Source: Thiohalocapsa halophila (GTDB taxonomy: Bacteria > Pseudomonadota > Gammaproteobacteria > Chromatiales > Chromatiaceae). From it: 64,000 nt of DNA. This document shows, piece after piece, positions 56,072-64,000 of the stretch. The translations under genes and the position numbers were made by a program. Where the stretch lies: NCBI RefSeq assembly GCF_016583825.1, contig NZ_NRRV01000005.1, positions 62,001 to 126,000 on the forward strand, written 5' to 3'. How positions within the stretch are numbered: the first letter of the stretch is position 1; each line of letters starts with the position of its first letter. Under the pieces are notes generated by a model. That model saw nothing but the letters and a program-made list of their open reading frames with translations. It did no database searches and was not told the origin of the DNA.

Positions 56072-56308
56072 TCAGGCGTCTCGAGATCGAGCCGTCCACC
56101 GCCCCAGGAAGCAGCGATGATGATGTTGCAGGTAGCGCTGCAGCTGGGGGTCGAGCGCATCCGGGACGGCCAGCACGCGGGTGATGCCGGGCACCACCTG
56201 CGCCGGCGCAGCGGCGACCAAATGGCCGGGGATGACCGCGACCCGCTGCCAGCGCGGCAAGGCCGCATAGTCGATGAATAGAGATCCGGCGGATTGCGGC
56301 CCGCTCAA
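56072..56308 (-). CDS. Short hypothetical protein coupled to the HD-GYP regulator
   Basis: 78 residues from a TTG whose last base starts the TGA of the upstream gene's overlap (TTGA). Codon use is GC3-rich like the neighbours, and segments such as WQRVAVIPGHLVAAAPAQVV look like real protein. No family is recognised and no membrane segment is seen. It lies immediately downstream of the HD-GYP response regulator, so coupled translation is plausible. Confidence 0.45.
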   Translation of the reverse strand: MSGPQSAGSLFIDYAALPRWQRVAVIPGHLVAAAPAQVVPGITRVLAVPDALDPQLQRYLQHHHRCFLGRWTARSRDA

Positions 56309-57387
56309 GCGCGGCGGTCACCATTGCTGATGGGGCTTGCGTCGGTCGGCGGGTCACGCAGCTTATCGTGGATGGCCACAGCACCGTCCAGGATGGACAG
56401 GAATGCCCGCAAGCATTCGGGGTCCAACATCGAGCCGGACAGGCGATGGAGCTCGGCCAGCACCTGTGACAATGGCCAGGCTGGTTTGTAAGGGCGCTCC
56501 GACATCAGTGCGTCGAAGACGTCGACGACGGTCACGATGCGGGCCGCCAGCGGGATATCGTCGCCGCTCAGTCCGGCCGGATAACCGCTGCCGTCGAACC
56601 GCTCGTGGTGGCTCAGCGCAATGGTGGCCCCGAGCTGCATCGCCGGTGCCGGGCTGTCCACGAGCAGGTCGTGCCCGAGCTGCGGGTGCGTCTTCATGAC
56701 CTCCCATTCTGCATCGCTCAGACCGGTGTGCTTGCGCAAAATCGCGTCGGGTATGCCGATCTTGCCAATGTCGTGCAGTGGAGCCGCATATTCGATCAGC
56801 CGACAGAATTCGTCGTCCTGACCGAGCTCGCGGGCGAGCAGTGCGGCGTACTGTCCGATACGCTTGACGTGCTGGCCGGTGTAGTGGTCACGCAGCTCGC
56901 CGACTCGCGCCAGGCGCAGCAGTGTGTCCTGCTCGCGCTGCTCGATCTCGCTCACCGATTGTTTGACGCGCTTCTCCAGCCAGAGCGCCCGGTCCGTCAG
57001 CAGCAGATGGTGCTCGCGGAAGCGCAATAGGTTCTTGCACCGCGCTTCGAACTCGATGGCGTCCACGGGCTTGGTCAGAAAATCCGTGGCGCCGGCCCGC
57101 AGCGCAGCATGCCGGCTGTTGCGGTCTTCGGCGACGGTGACGACCATGACGGGCACATCGGCGCAGTGAGGTAGCGCGCGAAACCAGCGGATCAACGCGC
57201 TTCCCGGGAGCGTCGGCATGCGCAAATCGGTGATCAGCAAGTCGCAACGAGAGGTCTTGGCCCAGCTGAGGGCCTCGGTCGGGTCCCGGAAGCAGTGGAG
57301 ATTCGCATCGGGCGCGGTTTGGCTGACCAGACGCTCCAAGATTCTGAGTCCGGTGGCCTGATCATCGACTATCAGGACATCAAACAT
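56305..57387 (-). CDS. HD-GYP response regulator (c-di-GMP phosphodiesterase, RpfG-like)
   Basis: 360 residues from MFDVLIVDDQ. Receiver domain (residues 1-120) with the phospho-acceptor Asp in LLITDLRMP and Lys in FLTKPVD. HD-GYP domain from about 155 with APLHDIGKIGIPD and the full HHERFDGSGYP motif, so it is expected to hydrolyse c-di-GMP. A short coiled linker joins the two. Located next to a GGDEF-EAL gene on the same strand; a cognate kinase is not in the window except possibly the one at 63546. Confidence 0.93.
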   Translation of the reverse strand: MFDVLIVDDQATGLRILERLVSQTAPDANLHCFRDPTEALSWAKTSRCDLLITDLRMPTLPGSALIRWFRALPHCADVPVMVVTVAEDRNSRHAALRAGATDFLTKPVDAIEFEARCKNLLRFREHHLLLTDRALWLEKRVKQSVSEIEQREQDTLLRLARVGELRDHYTGQHVKRIGQYAALLARELGQDDEFCRLIEYAAPLHDIGKIGIPDAILRKHTGLSDAEWEVMKTHPQLGHDLLVDSPAPAMQLGATIALSHHERFDGSGYPAGLSGDDIPLAARIVTVVDVFDALMSERPYKPAWPLSQVLAELHRLSGSMLDPECLRAFLSILDGAVAIHDKLRDPPTDASPISNGDRRA

Positions 57388-57498
57388 GGCAACCGCCGCC
57401 TTCGCCTGCGCTTTGGGTCCAGGCCGACGCAGAGGGGTCAAAGAAGCGCTTCATACGCAGATGGAGGGCAGATTGCGCCGTTGGTGCTCGTGGTCGAA

Positions 57499-59214
57499 TC
57501 ATGCTGGCGGTATCAGTGTGACGGCAGGTGCAATGGCGACGCCTTGCGCCAAGTCTGCACCGATCTCCTGCGCGCAGCGCAGAGCCTGCTCCGTCTCGAT
57601 GCCGGTGACGGCCACGGGTATGGATAGGCGATCGGCGATCCGCGCCATCGCCTCGGCGTGCACATAGGCGAGGTCGTGCGCGCCCGTCATGCACGCGAAC
57701 TCGGGGCCGAGCTTGAGCAAATCCACCGGCAGCCCGGCAATGGGCTCGATCGCATCGGCGCGGCCGCTGATACGGTCGATCGACACCGCACACCCGATGC
57801 CAGCCAGGCCCCGCACCGTCCGTGCCGCCGCCTCGGGATGCAGCAGGATGTCCCGCTCCGGGATCTCGATGCCCAGCGCCGGCGTCGTCCGCTCGGTCAA
57901 TTGGTCCGCGACGAAAGACACGAAGGATTCGTCCACCAACGATGACGTCGTGATATTGACATGGAAGCGCCGGCGCCGACGCTGCGGCCCTCCTGCCTCG
58001 AGCCACGCCGCCAGCCGCTTCAGCACCCAGCGATCCAGCTCCTGGGCGAGACCGAAGCGCGAGGCGATGGGCAGCAACGCCGTCGGCGGGATCAGCTGGC
58101 CGCTGGCGTCGGTCAAGCGCAGCAGGACCTCGCTCACGGGCGGCACGCCGGCCGTCGTGGAAAGGCACCGCAATCCTTGCGCGCTGAGCGCGATGACATC
58201 CCGGTTCAGCGCATCGCGAAGCCGGTGGGCGATATCTGCATCGGCGCTCAGCGCCGCACCCGCCGCGCGCACGCGTTCGGTGAACACCCGGGTTTCGCAA
58301 CGACCCGCGGACTTGGCGGCAAAGCAGGCCATGTCGGCCTCGGCGAGCGCTTGGGCAACCGAGTGCGTACTGCGGGTCAGCCGCGCCAGGCCAGCGCTCA
58401 AGCCGATTTGAAAGGGCCTCTCGTCCCACGCGAAGTCCAGGTTGATGATCCTGTCACGCAGCTCGGCGATATAGGCGATGGCATCCTCGACATGGCAGGC
58501 ATTGAGCAAGACTCCAAACTCGTCGCCGCCGATACGCCCGATGGTGTCGGTGGCGCGCGCGCGTTGCCGAAAGGCCTCGGCGACCATTCGCAGCATGGCA
58601 TCGCCGGCAGCGTGGCCACAGGTATCGTTGACCAGCTTGAAGTTGTCGAGATCGATGAAGCATAGAACACCGTCCGGTGCGCCACGGCCGATGTTGCGAA
58701 GCGCAAGCTCGACCTGTTGCTCCAGGGCGTCGCGGTTGGGCAGCCCGGTGAGGGCGTCGGTCATGGCCGTCTCGCGGAGCTGCTCGGCGAGGGCTACCTC
58801 GTCGCTGATCTCGCGAAAGAAATAGACAACAGCGGGCTCGCGGGCGCAATCCACCCGGGACGCGGACAGCTCGATGATCAATTCCGAGCCGCTGGGACGC
58901 CGGATTCGGAGCTCACCGGCATTGATGCCCTCGGCGTGCTCTGTCGCCCCTTCCAACATGAGCTCGGCCGCACCCGGGAGGTGCTCCGAGATGGGCCGAC
59001 CTATGGCTAGATCATAGGAGAGCTCAAGCAGGGACAGCGCCGCCGGGTTGGCGTCGAGGCAGCGGCCATTGCGGTCGGTCAGCAGCATGCCGATTGGCAC
59101 CGCATCGAGCAGCAGGCGCGCGCGTCTGTGCCCTTGCATGTCGGAGCCCGCAAGGGCGGTGCCCGAAGTCGCCAAACCGGCCGAGCGGGCATGTGCAGTC
59201 GAGTCAGCAGGCAT
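57499..59214 (-). CDS. PAS-GGDEF-EAL protein with degenerate EAL domain
   Basis: 571 residues from an ATG preceded by GCGGGGGC; earlier in-frame ATGs exist. PAS domain (~25-145), intact diguanylate cyclase domain with RIGGDEFGVL (~240), then an EAL-like domain (~330-560). In the latter EVLLRL replaces EALLRW; the Asn (FHVNITTSS), Glu (LGIEIPE) and Lys (LLKLGPEF) positions are kept, but DDFGTGYS reads IDRISGRA, losing the second Asp. The EAL part may be regulatory rather than catalytic. No transmembrane segment is seen. Confidence 0.88.
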   Translation of the reverse strand: MPADSTAHARSAGLATSGTALAGSDMQGHRRARLLLDAVPIGMLLTDRNGRCLDANPAALSLLELSYDLAIGRPISEHLPGAAELMLEGATEHAEGINAGELRIRRPSGSELIIELSASRVDCAREPAVVYFFREISDEVALAEQLRETAMTDALTGLPNRDALEQQVELALRNIGRGAPDGVLCFIDLDNFKLVNDTCGHAAGDAMLRMVAEAFRQRARATDTIGRIGGDEFGVLLNACHVEDAIAYIAELRDRIINLDFAWDERPFQIGLSAGLARLTRSTHSVAQALAEADMACFAAKSAGRCETRVFTERVRAAGAALSADADIAHRLRDALNRDVIALSAQGLRCLSTTAGVPPVSEVLLRLTDASGQLIPPTALLPIASRFGLAQELDRWVLKRLAAWLEAGGPQRRRRRFHVNITTSSLVDESFVSFVADQLTERTTPALGIEIPERDILLHPEAAARTVRGLAGIGCAVSIDRISGRADAIEPIAGLPVDLLKLGPEFACMTGAHDLAYVHAEAMARIADRLSIPVAVTGIETEQALRCAQEIGADLAQGVAIAPAVTLIPPA

Positions 59215-59640
59215 GACGCCCCCGCTCATGAGCATTTGCTTATCGAGCTTTAGAGGTTCCCGAAAGCGGCCCCGCGTACAGAAGGGCCGAGCTTGCGGAC
59301 CCACGCCTCAGCCGCGAGGCAGCCCCAGGCTCGTGAGATTATGACAGATGAGTGAGTGTCGGCGCCGAGAATCGATGAATGAATCCCTGGAAAGTCAGGC
59401 TTTTGCTGGCGAGCACCGCCAGTCTACCCAGCCGCTGGCCTGCAATTGGGGGCGCCGACGCCGGCCGAATGGACGACGCCGCAGCGCGCTGGGGCGCCGC
59501 CCCACCCACGTGGCTGAAGCGAAGCTCATCTCCCTTCCTCGGCCCCAAGGGGACGTTGCGGCCCACACTGACCTTCATCAAGACCGACATTGGCTTCATC
59601 GGCGGGCGGCGTGATCCAATTGTCGCTGCCGCTTCCGGGG

Positions 59641-59780
59641 TCAAGCAATCTCGACACGCTTACGCGACGTTTTGGTGATCTTCGGCAGGGAGACCACCAG
59701 CACACCAGCTTCGAACCGGGCGCTGGCTCGAACTGGGCGCTGGCCTTGTCGGTGTCCACGGCCGCCGGTAAGCCCATCAT
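59641..59780 (-). pseudogene. Hsp20 (alpha-crystallin) C-terminal relic with 17-bp duplication
   Basis: Reading on the minus strand, LPAAVDTDKASAQFE matches the Hsp20 LPExVDxDKAxAxFE motif, and in another frame ARFEAGVLVVSLPK plus the terminal KRVEIA matches the end of Hsp20. The switch of frame occurs at two adjacent 17-bp near-copies (59711-59727 and 59728-59744). The N-terminal two thirds of Hsp20 are missing. The region 59305-59640 shows nothing else. Confidence 0.75.
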
Positions 59781-60023
59781 TGCCTCCTCTTGGGTGCATA
59801 TCCCGCGTGCACTTGCACCGCGTGCCTCCGACTCCTAACCCTGAGCATAGGTGCTCGGGACCCCGTGCCGCCATCGGCGCTTCCCCGCACTGCGCCCAGG
59901 CTCGCCACGGACCTTGCCATCCGCTGCCTGCCCAGGGCGCTGTCAGCGATTCCCCCGGCACCGCGCCAGTGCACCGCCAACAGCGCAGCCGCCCCGATCA
60001 GACCTGCTGCGCCGCAGCAGTGC

Positions 60024-60800
60024 TCAAGCGGACTCGTGCTCCTCGAGCCGAAAGCCCAACACCTCCAACAGAAGGCCGGTGACCGCGCCGCCCAGCAGAC
60101 CGCCAAGGAATCCCGACGGCATCTCCGCCAACACCCGCTCTACGGCGTCCTTCGCCGCCGGGTCCAGGGCCGCCGCCGTGGTGCCGGCGACCATCCAGAT
60201 GCTCGCGCCCACCACCGCAGCCACCAAGGCCGCAACCAGGGGCGCGGCCAAGGTGTCCGGCAGCCAGCCGTGCACGCCCTTGACGATCCAATGCTCGTTC
60301 AGCTGAAACAGCGAGCCCACCAGCGCCACGACGCCGGCGGCCATGACGAAGGCACCGACGGGGCGGCTGTACAGGGTCAGCACCACCACCAGGATGAAGC
60401 CTGCGCCAAGGCCCGCGAGCAGCCCCGTGAGCGTCTCCGCAAGCGGACGTGAGCCCGCCTCCGAAGTCCAGGCGACGAAGGCGCCGCCGAGCACGCCCAG
60501 CCCCGCCGCCACCAAGGCGATGATGCCGAGCTCCAGTCGCGGACCGCCGATGATGAGATAGCCGATGGACGCCACCACGCCCGCCATGGCGCCCATCAGG
60601 GCCACGGGCATAGCGCTGTAGAAGGCCGCCGTGGTCATCGCCGCCGCCAGAGCCGCGACCACCACCGCCTGCCAGGGACCAAGGTCCAGTACCTGCAGCA
60701 CCTCGTAGAGGCCAATGAAGAGCCCGCCGAACAGGGCGCCGGCAAGGCTCCAGACGAACAGCGTCGTAATAACGGCCGTTAACCGCTCTTTGAAAGGCAT
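60024..60800 (-). CDS. Multi-pass membrane protein of unknown function
   Basis: 258 residues with about seven or eight transmembrane helices and Ala/Gly-rich loops; one hydrophilic loop (DPAAKDAVERVLAEMPSG) lies near residue 225. The ATG has GGAGG 10 bases upstream. No family is recognised; the glycine-rich repeats resemble generic permease-like proteins. Divergent from phaB with a 378-bp space that holds no gene I can support. Confidence 0.75.
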   Translation of the reverse strand: MPFKERLTAVITTLFVWSLAGALFGGLFIGLYEVLQVLDLGPWQAVVVAALAAAMTTAAFYSAMPVALMGAMAGVVASIGYLIIGGPRLELGIIALVAAGLGVLGGAFVAWTSEAGSRPLAETLTGLLAGLGAGFILVVVLTLYSRPVGAFVMAAGVVALVGSLFQLNEHWIVKGVHGWLPDTLAAPLVAALVAAVVGASIWMVAGTTAAALDPAAKDAVERVLAEMPSGFLGGLLGGAVTGLLLEVLGFRLEEHESA

Positions 60801-61178
60801 GTGAACGGGTCCTCCAACCCCCTGCCACGCCCCTTGGGGCGGGCACTTGTGGCGTTCCCGGTTCGGCGCCGTGCCACCGCCGGGTGGTATTGTTCTTTAT
60901 CTCTGGCGGGGCTTGCGAGATGCTCCACGCCTTACCGCGGTGCTGCGACCCTGCGTTACCCCACGCTGCTAGTCTAACCAATTCGCAGCCTTCGGCGGCG
61001 ATGCTGCTATGACAGCGGGATTACAGCTGCCAAACCTGCGCGCGTCGCAAGGGCTTCAGCCTGCGCCCAGCCCTGAGCCTGAGTTACCATCGCACCGTGC
61101 ACCACCACCCGCCCACGCGCGCTCGCCCGTTCGCGCAGGGCGGCCCACAACACCAACACCATCCGAAGCGAGGATACT

Positions 61179-61901
61179 ATGGCGAGAACAGCACTGGTTA
61201 CCGGCGGCACCCGCGGCATTGGCGAGGCCATCAGCGTCGCCTTGAAAGACGCCGGCTACAACGTCGCCGCCAACTACGGCGGCAACGATCAGGCGGCACA
61301 GGAATTTACGGCACGCACCGGCATCCCTGCCTACAAGTTCGACGTCTCCGACTTCGACGCCGTCACCGCCGGCATTCAGGCCATCGAGCAGGATGTCGGG
61401 CCGGTCGAGGTGCTGGTGAACAACGCCGGCATCACGCGCGACGGCACCCTGCACAAGATGACCCACGACAAATGGCAGGCGGTCATCGACACCAACCTGG
61501 GCTCTTGCTTCAACTGCTGCCGGGCGGTCATCGAAGGCATGCGCGAGCGCAGCTTCGGCCGCATCGTCAACATCGGCTCCATCAACGGCCAGGCGGGCCA
61601 GTACGGGCAAGTCAACTACGCCGCCGCCAAGTCCGGCATCCACGGCTTCACCAAGGCGCTCGCACAAGAAGGCGCCGGCAAGGGCATCACGGTGAATGCC
61701 GTCGCACCGGGCTATGTGGATACCGAGATGGTGCGTGCGGTGCCGCCGGAGGTGCTGGAGAAGATCATCAAGCGTATTCCCATGGGCCGCCTAGGCAAGC
61801 CCGAGGACATCGCCCGTACCGTGGTCTTCTTGGTGGCGGACACCGCGGACTTCATCACCGGGGCCACGGTGTCGGTCAACGGCGGCCAGCACATGTATTG
61901 A
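61179..61901 (+). CDS. phaB: Acetoacetyl-CoA reductase
   Basis: 240 residues. Short-chain dehydrogenase with TGGTRGIGEAI at the N-terminus, the NNAGITRD motif, catalytic Ser (NIGSINGQ), Tyr and Lys (YAAAKSG), and the C-terminal ITGATVSVNGGQHMY. It makes (R)-3-hydroxybutyryl-CoA with NADPH for polyhydroxybutyrate. The ribosome site AGGA is 6 bases before the ATG. phaC/phaA are not in the window. Confidence 0.94.
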   Translation: MARTALVTGGTRGIGEAISVALKDAGYNVAANYGGNDQAAQEFTARTGIPAYKFDVSDFDAVTAGIQAIEQDVGPVEVLVNNAGITRDGTLHKMTHDKWQAVIDTNLGSCFNCCRAVIEGMRERSFGRIVNIGSINGQAGQYGQVNYAAAKSGIHGFTKALAQEGAGKGITVNAVAPGYVDTEMVRAVPPEVLEKIIKRIPMGRLGKPEDIARTVVFLVADTADFITGATVSVNGGQHMY

Positions 61902-61909
61902 CGGCCGCT

Positions 61910-62078
61910 GTCGGGCCTCCTGACGTCGGCACCGACCTACGCGCCGGAGCGCCGTAGGTCGGCGCTGAGCGGAGCGAAGCCCGACACGGACTCGGGCGCG
62001 GCGTCGGGCCTCCCGGCGTCGGCACCGGCCTACGCGCCGCAGCGCCGTAGGTCGGCGCTGAGCGAAGCGGAGTCCGGC
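61910..62078. repeat. Two copies of a ~76-bp palindromic repeat
   Basis: Copy 1 (61910-61985) and copy 2 (62003-62078) are near-identical direct repeats, both containing CCGTAGGTCGGCGCTGAGCG and starting GTCGGGCCTCC. Each is internally palindromic (e.g. GACCTAC/GTAGGTC; GTCGGGC/GCCCGAC in copy 1). A REP-like dispersed element between phaB and the PLDc_N gene. Confidence 0.88.
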
Positions 62079-62130
62079 AAGCGGGCAGCCCCGGATCGTC
62101 GTAATCAGGGTCTCCGTCTAGCCCCGGCGT

Positions 62131-62307
62131 CTAGCCCTTGGGCCCGAAAATCAGCCACAGGATGAAGCCGAGCAGCGGCAGCAGCAGAAGCAGCACCACC
62201 CAAATGACCTTGCCCGTGGTGCTCGCATCACTCTGCACTGTCTTGACAATGGCATACACCATCAGGATCAGCAGTAGCAGCCCAAAAAAGCCGCCGACTT
62301 CCACCAT
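62131..62307 (-). CDS. PLDc_N domain mini-protein
   Basis: 58 residues with GGAGG 9 bases upstream of the ATG. Two transmembrane segments (GGFFGLLLLILMVYAIVKTV and WVVLLLLLPLLGFILWLIFG) separated by a short loop match the PLDc_N (cardiolipin-synthase N-terminal) domain. It is a stand-alone form; no phospholipase catalytic part follows. Role unknown. Confidence 0.85.
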   Translation of the reverse strand: MVEVGGFFGLLLLILMVYAIVKTVQSDASTTGKVIWVVLLLLLPLLGFILWLIFGPKG

Positions 62308-62439
62308 GCGCTCTAACCTCCATCCGCGGGGGCCGGCAGCCGCCGGGCCAATCCGGCAGCCAACCCCAGCCCCTGTGCTGAAAACTGTGCCGCACGGCCG
62401 GCGCACTGTGCCGGCTCGCTGACGCCGGCCACGTCCGTC

Positions 62440-63357
62440 GTGACCGCCGCGGCCATCATTATTGCCAACGCCCGTGCCGGCCAGGCCGAGCGCCACGGCG
62501 ACTCCCTAGCGGTCCAGCTGACGCAGCATTTGCAGGCCGCCGGACTCGCCAGCATCGCTTTGCCCTTTCCGGCGGTGGCAACCGACCCCGAGCAGCGCGC
62601 GGCCCTCTTCTCGCACCTGGATGCCGGCGCGCGGCGGGTGGTCGTCCTGGGCGGTGACGGCACCGTGCGCACCATCGCGCGGCTGCTGCTCGGCCGGCCC
62701 GTGCCGATCGGGATTGTACCCCTCGGCACCGCCAACCTGCTCGCCCGGGACCCGGGTCTGCCGCTGGCACCGACGCAAGCCGCGGCAGTACAAGCCAGCA
62801 CGCGTGTGCACCACATCGATGTCGCCCGCTGTAACGGCGAGCCTTTCCTGTGCGCAGCGCTCTTCGGTATGGCCACCGACCTGGCGCGCGCCCGCGAGGC
62901 GGCGCGCGGCATCGGCACCTGGCGCATGCTGCCGCGCATGCTGCGCAAGGCCTATTGGATACTGAAGCGTTATCCCTTCCATAGCGTGCGCCTGCGCCTC
63001 GATGACGCACCGGCGACGTTGCGCACCCGCGCGCTGATGGTCTCCAACAACCCGCTGCAGCCCCAGGCCGGCCTGCACCCGGTGCGCACCGCCCTGAACA
63101 CCGGCCGCCTCGGTGTCTACGGGGTGCGCGAAGGCCCGCTGTATGATCTGCCGCGGCTGGCGCTCACGCTGCTTGCCGGCACCTGGCCGCGGGAGCCACG
63201 GGTGTTCCACCGCGTCTGCGAGCGCGCACACATCCACACATCGCGCCCCCTGCGCACCACCGCCCTGCTGGACGGCGAGCGCGTGCAATTGCAGACGCCG
63301 CTGCGGTTCGACACCCTGATCGGCGCCTTGCCGATGCTGGTTGCGGACGCTGGCTGA
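62440..63357 (+). CDS. Diacylglycerol kinase family protein
   Basis: 305 residues from a GTG. The DAGK catalytic motif GGDGTVRTIA is near residue 72 and GIVPLGTANLLARDPGLP follows. C-terminal domain with LDGERVQLQTPL. Likely phosphorylates a lipid such as diacylglycerol or a sphingosine-type substrate; soluble YegS-like rather than the small membrane DgkA. Divergent from the PLDc_N gene. Confidence 0.88.
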   Translation: MTAAAIIIANARAGQAERHGDSLAVQLTQHLQAAGLASIALPFPAVATDPEQRAALFSHLDAGARRVVVLGGDGTVRTIARLLLGRPVPIGIVPLGTANLLARDPGLPLAPTQAAAVQASTRVHHIDVARCNGEPFLCAALFGMATDLARAREAARGIGTWRMLPRMLRKAYWILKRYPFHSVRLRLDDAPATLRTRALMVSNNPLQPQAGLHPVRTALNTGRLGVYGVREGPLYDLPRLALTLLAGTWPREPRVFHRVCERAHIHTSRPLRTTALLDGERVQLQTPLRFDTLIGALPMLVADAG

Positions 63358-63545
63358 GCCCTGATGCCCATGGGGCCCATCTGCAGCACGCAATCCGACA
63401 CGCCGTTGCGGCGGCGGCCGCAGGACGTCCCGGACAGCCTCGGGCGCGTCCAGCAAGGCTCGGGCTTCTTCGCCATCGACCGCACCGCCTGTGCTGTGCC
63501 GGTCCCTCCGCGACACCCGGCGCGCGCTTTATCCAGGCCCGGGGC

Positions 63546-64000
63546 TCAGCGATCGTCGGCCTGCGTCGCCCCAGCGCCGACGCGAATGCCGATACGCGCC
63601 TCGGCACCGCGCTGCCGAGCGTTGCCCACCTCTAGCCAACCGCCGAGCAGCTCGAGACGCGAGCGCAAGCTGTAAAGCCCGAAGCCGCCGCTAAGGCCGT
63701 CGACGCCGAGCGCGGCCATAGCTTCTGCGGGGGCGGGACCGTTGGGGTCAAAACCCCGTCCGTCGTCGCTGACACTGATCCGGAGCACCTCGCCGTCCCA
63801 GTCCACCTGCAAGAGCGCGCGTGTCGCCTCGGCATGCTTGGCGACGTTGATCAGGAGCTCCCGGGCGCCTTGGAACAAGGTCACGGCCTGCGCATCGGCG
63901 AGCGCCGGCGGCTCCCCGCTCGGCTCGTAAGCGACTTCCAGCCCCCATTGCGCGCGCACATGCTCGGTCAGCCACGCCAACGCCTGATACAGCCCGCCCT
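63546..64000 (-). CDS. Sensor histidine kinase, C-terminal part (5' end beyond window)
   Basis: The last ~150 residues of a histidine kinase. N box ELLINVAKHAEAT, G1 box SDDGRGFDPN and G2 box FGLYSLRSRLELLGG match HATPase_c of NarL-type (HisKA_3) kinases. The frame stays open to the right edge, so the start, sensory domain and His residue are outside. The partner regulator is not visible. Confidence 0.88.
   Translation of the reverse strand, partial: GGLYQALAWLTEHVRAQWGLEVAYEPSGEPPALADAQAVTLFQGARELLINVAKHAEATRALLQVDWDGEVLRISVSDDGRGFDPNGPAPAEAMAALGVDGLSGGFGLYSLRSRLELLGGWLEVGNARQRGAEARIGIRVGAGATQADDR

Noticed and set aside
59339-59644. Short minus-strand ORF between the GGDEF gene and the Hsp20 relic
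   Set aside because: No ribosome site or motif, and its composition resembles random translation.

Overview
This is a 64 kb GC-rich chromosomal segment from a gammaproteobacterium. Several conserved gene strings point there: rpoE-rseA-mucB-rseC-mucD, lepA-lepB-(DUF4845)-rnc-era-recO-pdxJ, and thrS-infC-rpmI-rplT-pheS-pheT-ihfA-merR followed by tRNA-Pro. Abundant Uma2 proteins, toxin-antitoxin pairs, PHB metabolism (acetoacetyl-CoA reductase), an ETHE1-type persulfide dioxygenase and a [NiFe]-hydrogenase maturation gene (hypF) would suit a Chromatiales-like sulfur bacterium. That lineage is inference; no marker in the window proves it.

Layout. 1-8080 (minus): the N-terminal ~2,690 codons of a giant repeat surface protein that runs off the left edge. 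8335-10560: tcdA-tatD and a Uma2 gene. 10600-14276: sdhCDAB plus sdhE. 14631-18724: a MagIII-like DNA glycosylase, a GlgC-like protein with a degenerate active site, a small membrane protein and gpmI. 19163-30511: a long minus-strand block of translation, RNA-processing, secretion and envelope-stress genes, headed by rpoE and a good sigma-E-type promoter. 31004-34097: nadB, then VapBC-like and BrnTA modules. 34140-36509: hypF. 36953-45289: tRNA-Pro(GGG), the ihfA/pheTS/rplT/rpmI/infC/thrS string and tRNA-Val(GAC). 45432-52606: an accessory stretch with a second VapBC-like pair, two paralogous Uma2 genes with charged coiled-coil tails, an amidohydrolase, persulfide dioxygenase, class I fumarase, and a RAYT gene bracketed by inverted REP palindromes. 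52764-57387: an AcuI-type reductase, YhbY, two small exported or membrane proteins and an HD-GYP response regulator. 57499-64000: a PAS-GGDEF-EAL protein, an Hsp20 relic, a membrane protein, phaB, a PLDc_N mini-protein, a diacylglycerol-kinase-like protein and the 3' part of a histidine kinase cut by the right edge.

How the genes work together. The block 19163-30511 looks like the usual housekeeping/envelope-stress cluster: sigma-E with anti-sigma factor RseA, MucB (RseB), RseC and periplasmic protease MucD, followed by EF-4, signal peptidase, RNase III, Era, RecO and PdxJ. The sdh operon and fumarase are TCA enzymes. The HD-GYP regulator and PAS-GGDEF-EAL protein form a c-di-GMP pair.

Most unusual content. 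A RAYT/REP unit with one further REP palindrome 5.6 kb away; three proteins whose folds are recognisable but whose key catalytic residues look lost (GlgC-like, ClpP-like, EAL); an Hsp20 relic frameshifted by a 17-bp tandem duplication; recurrent four-unit 12-14-bp tandem arrays between genes; and a 12-bp in-frame array in the signal region of the giant surface protein. I found no CRISPR array, phage or integrase, and no multi-gene system that I can call clearly new.
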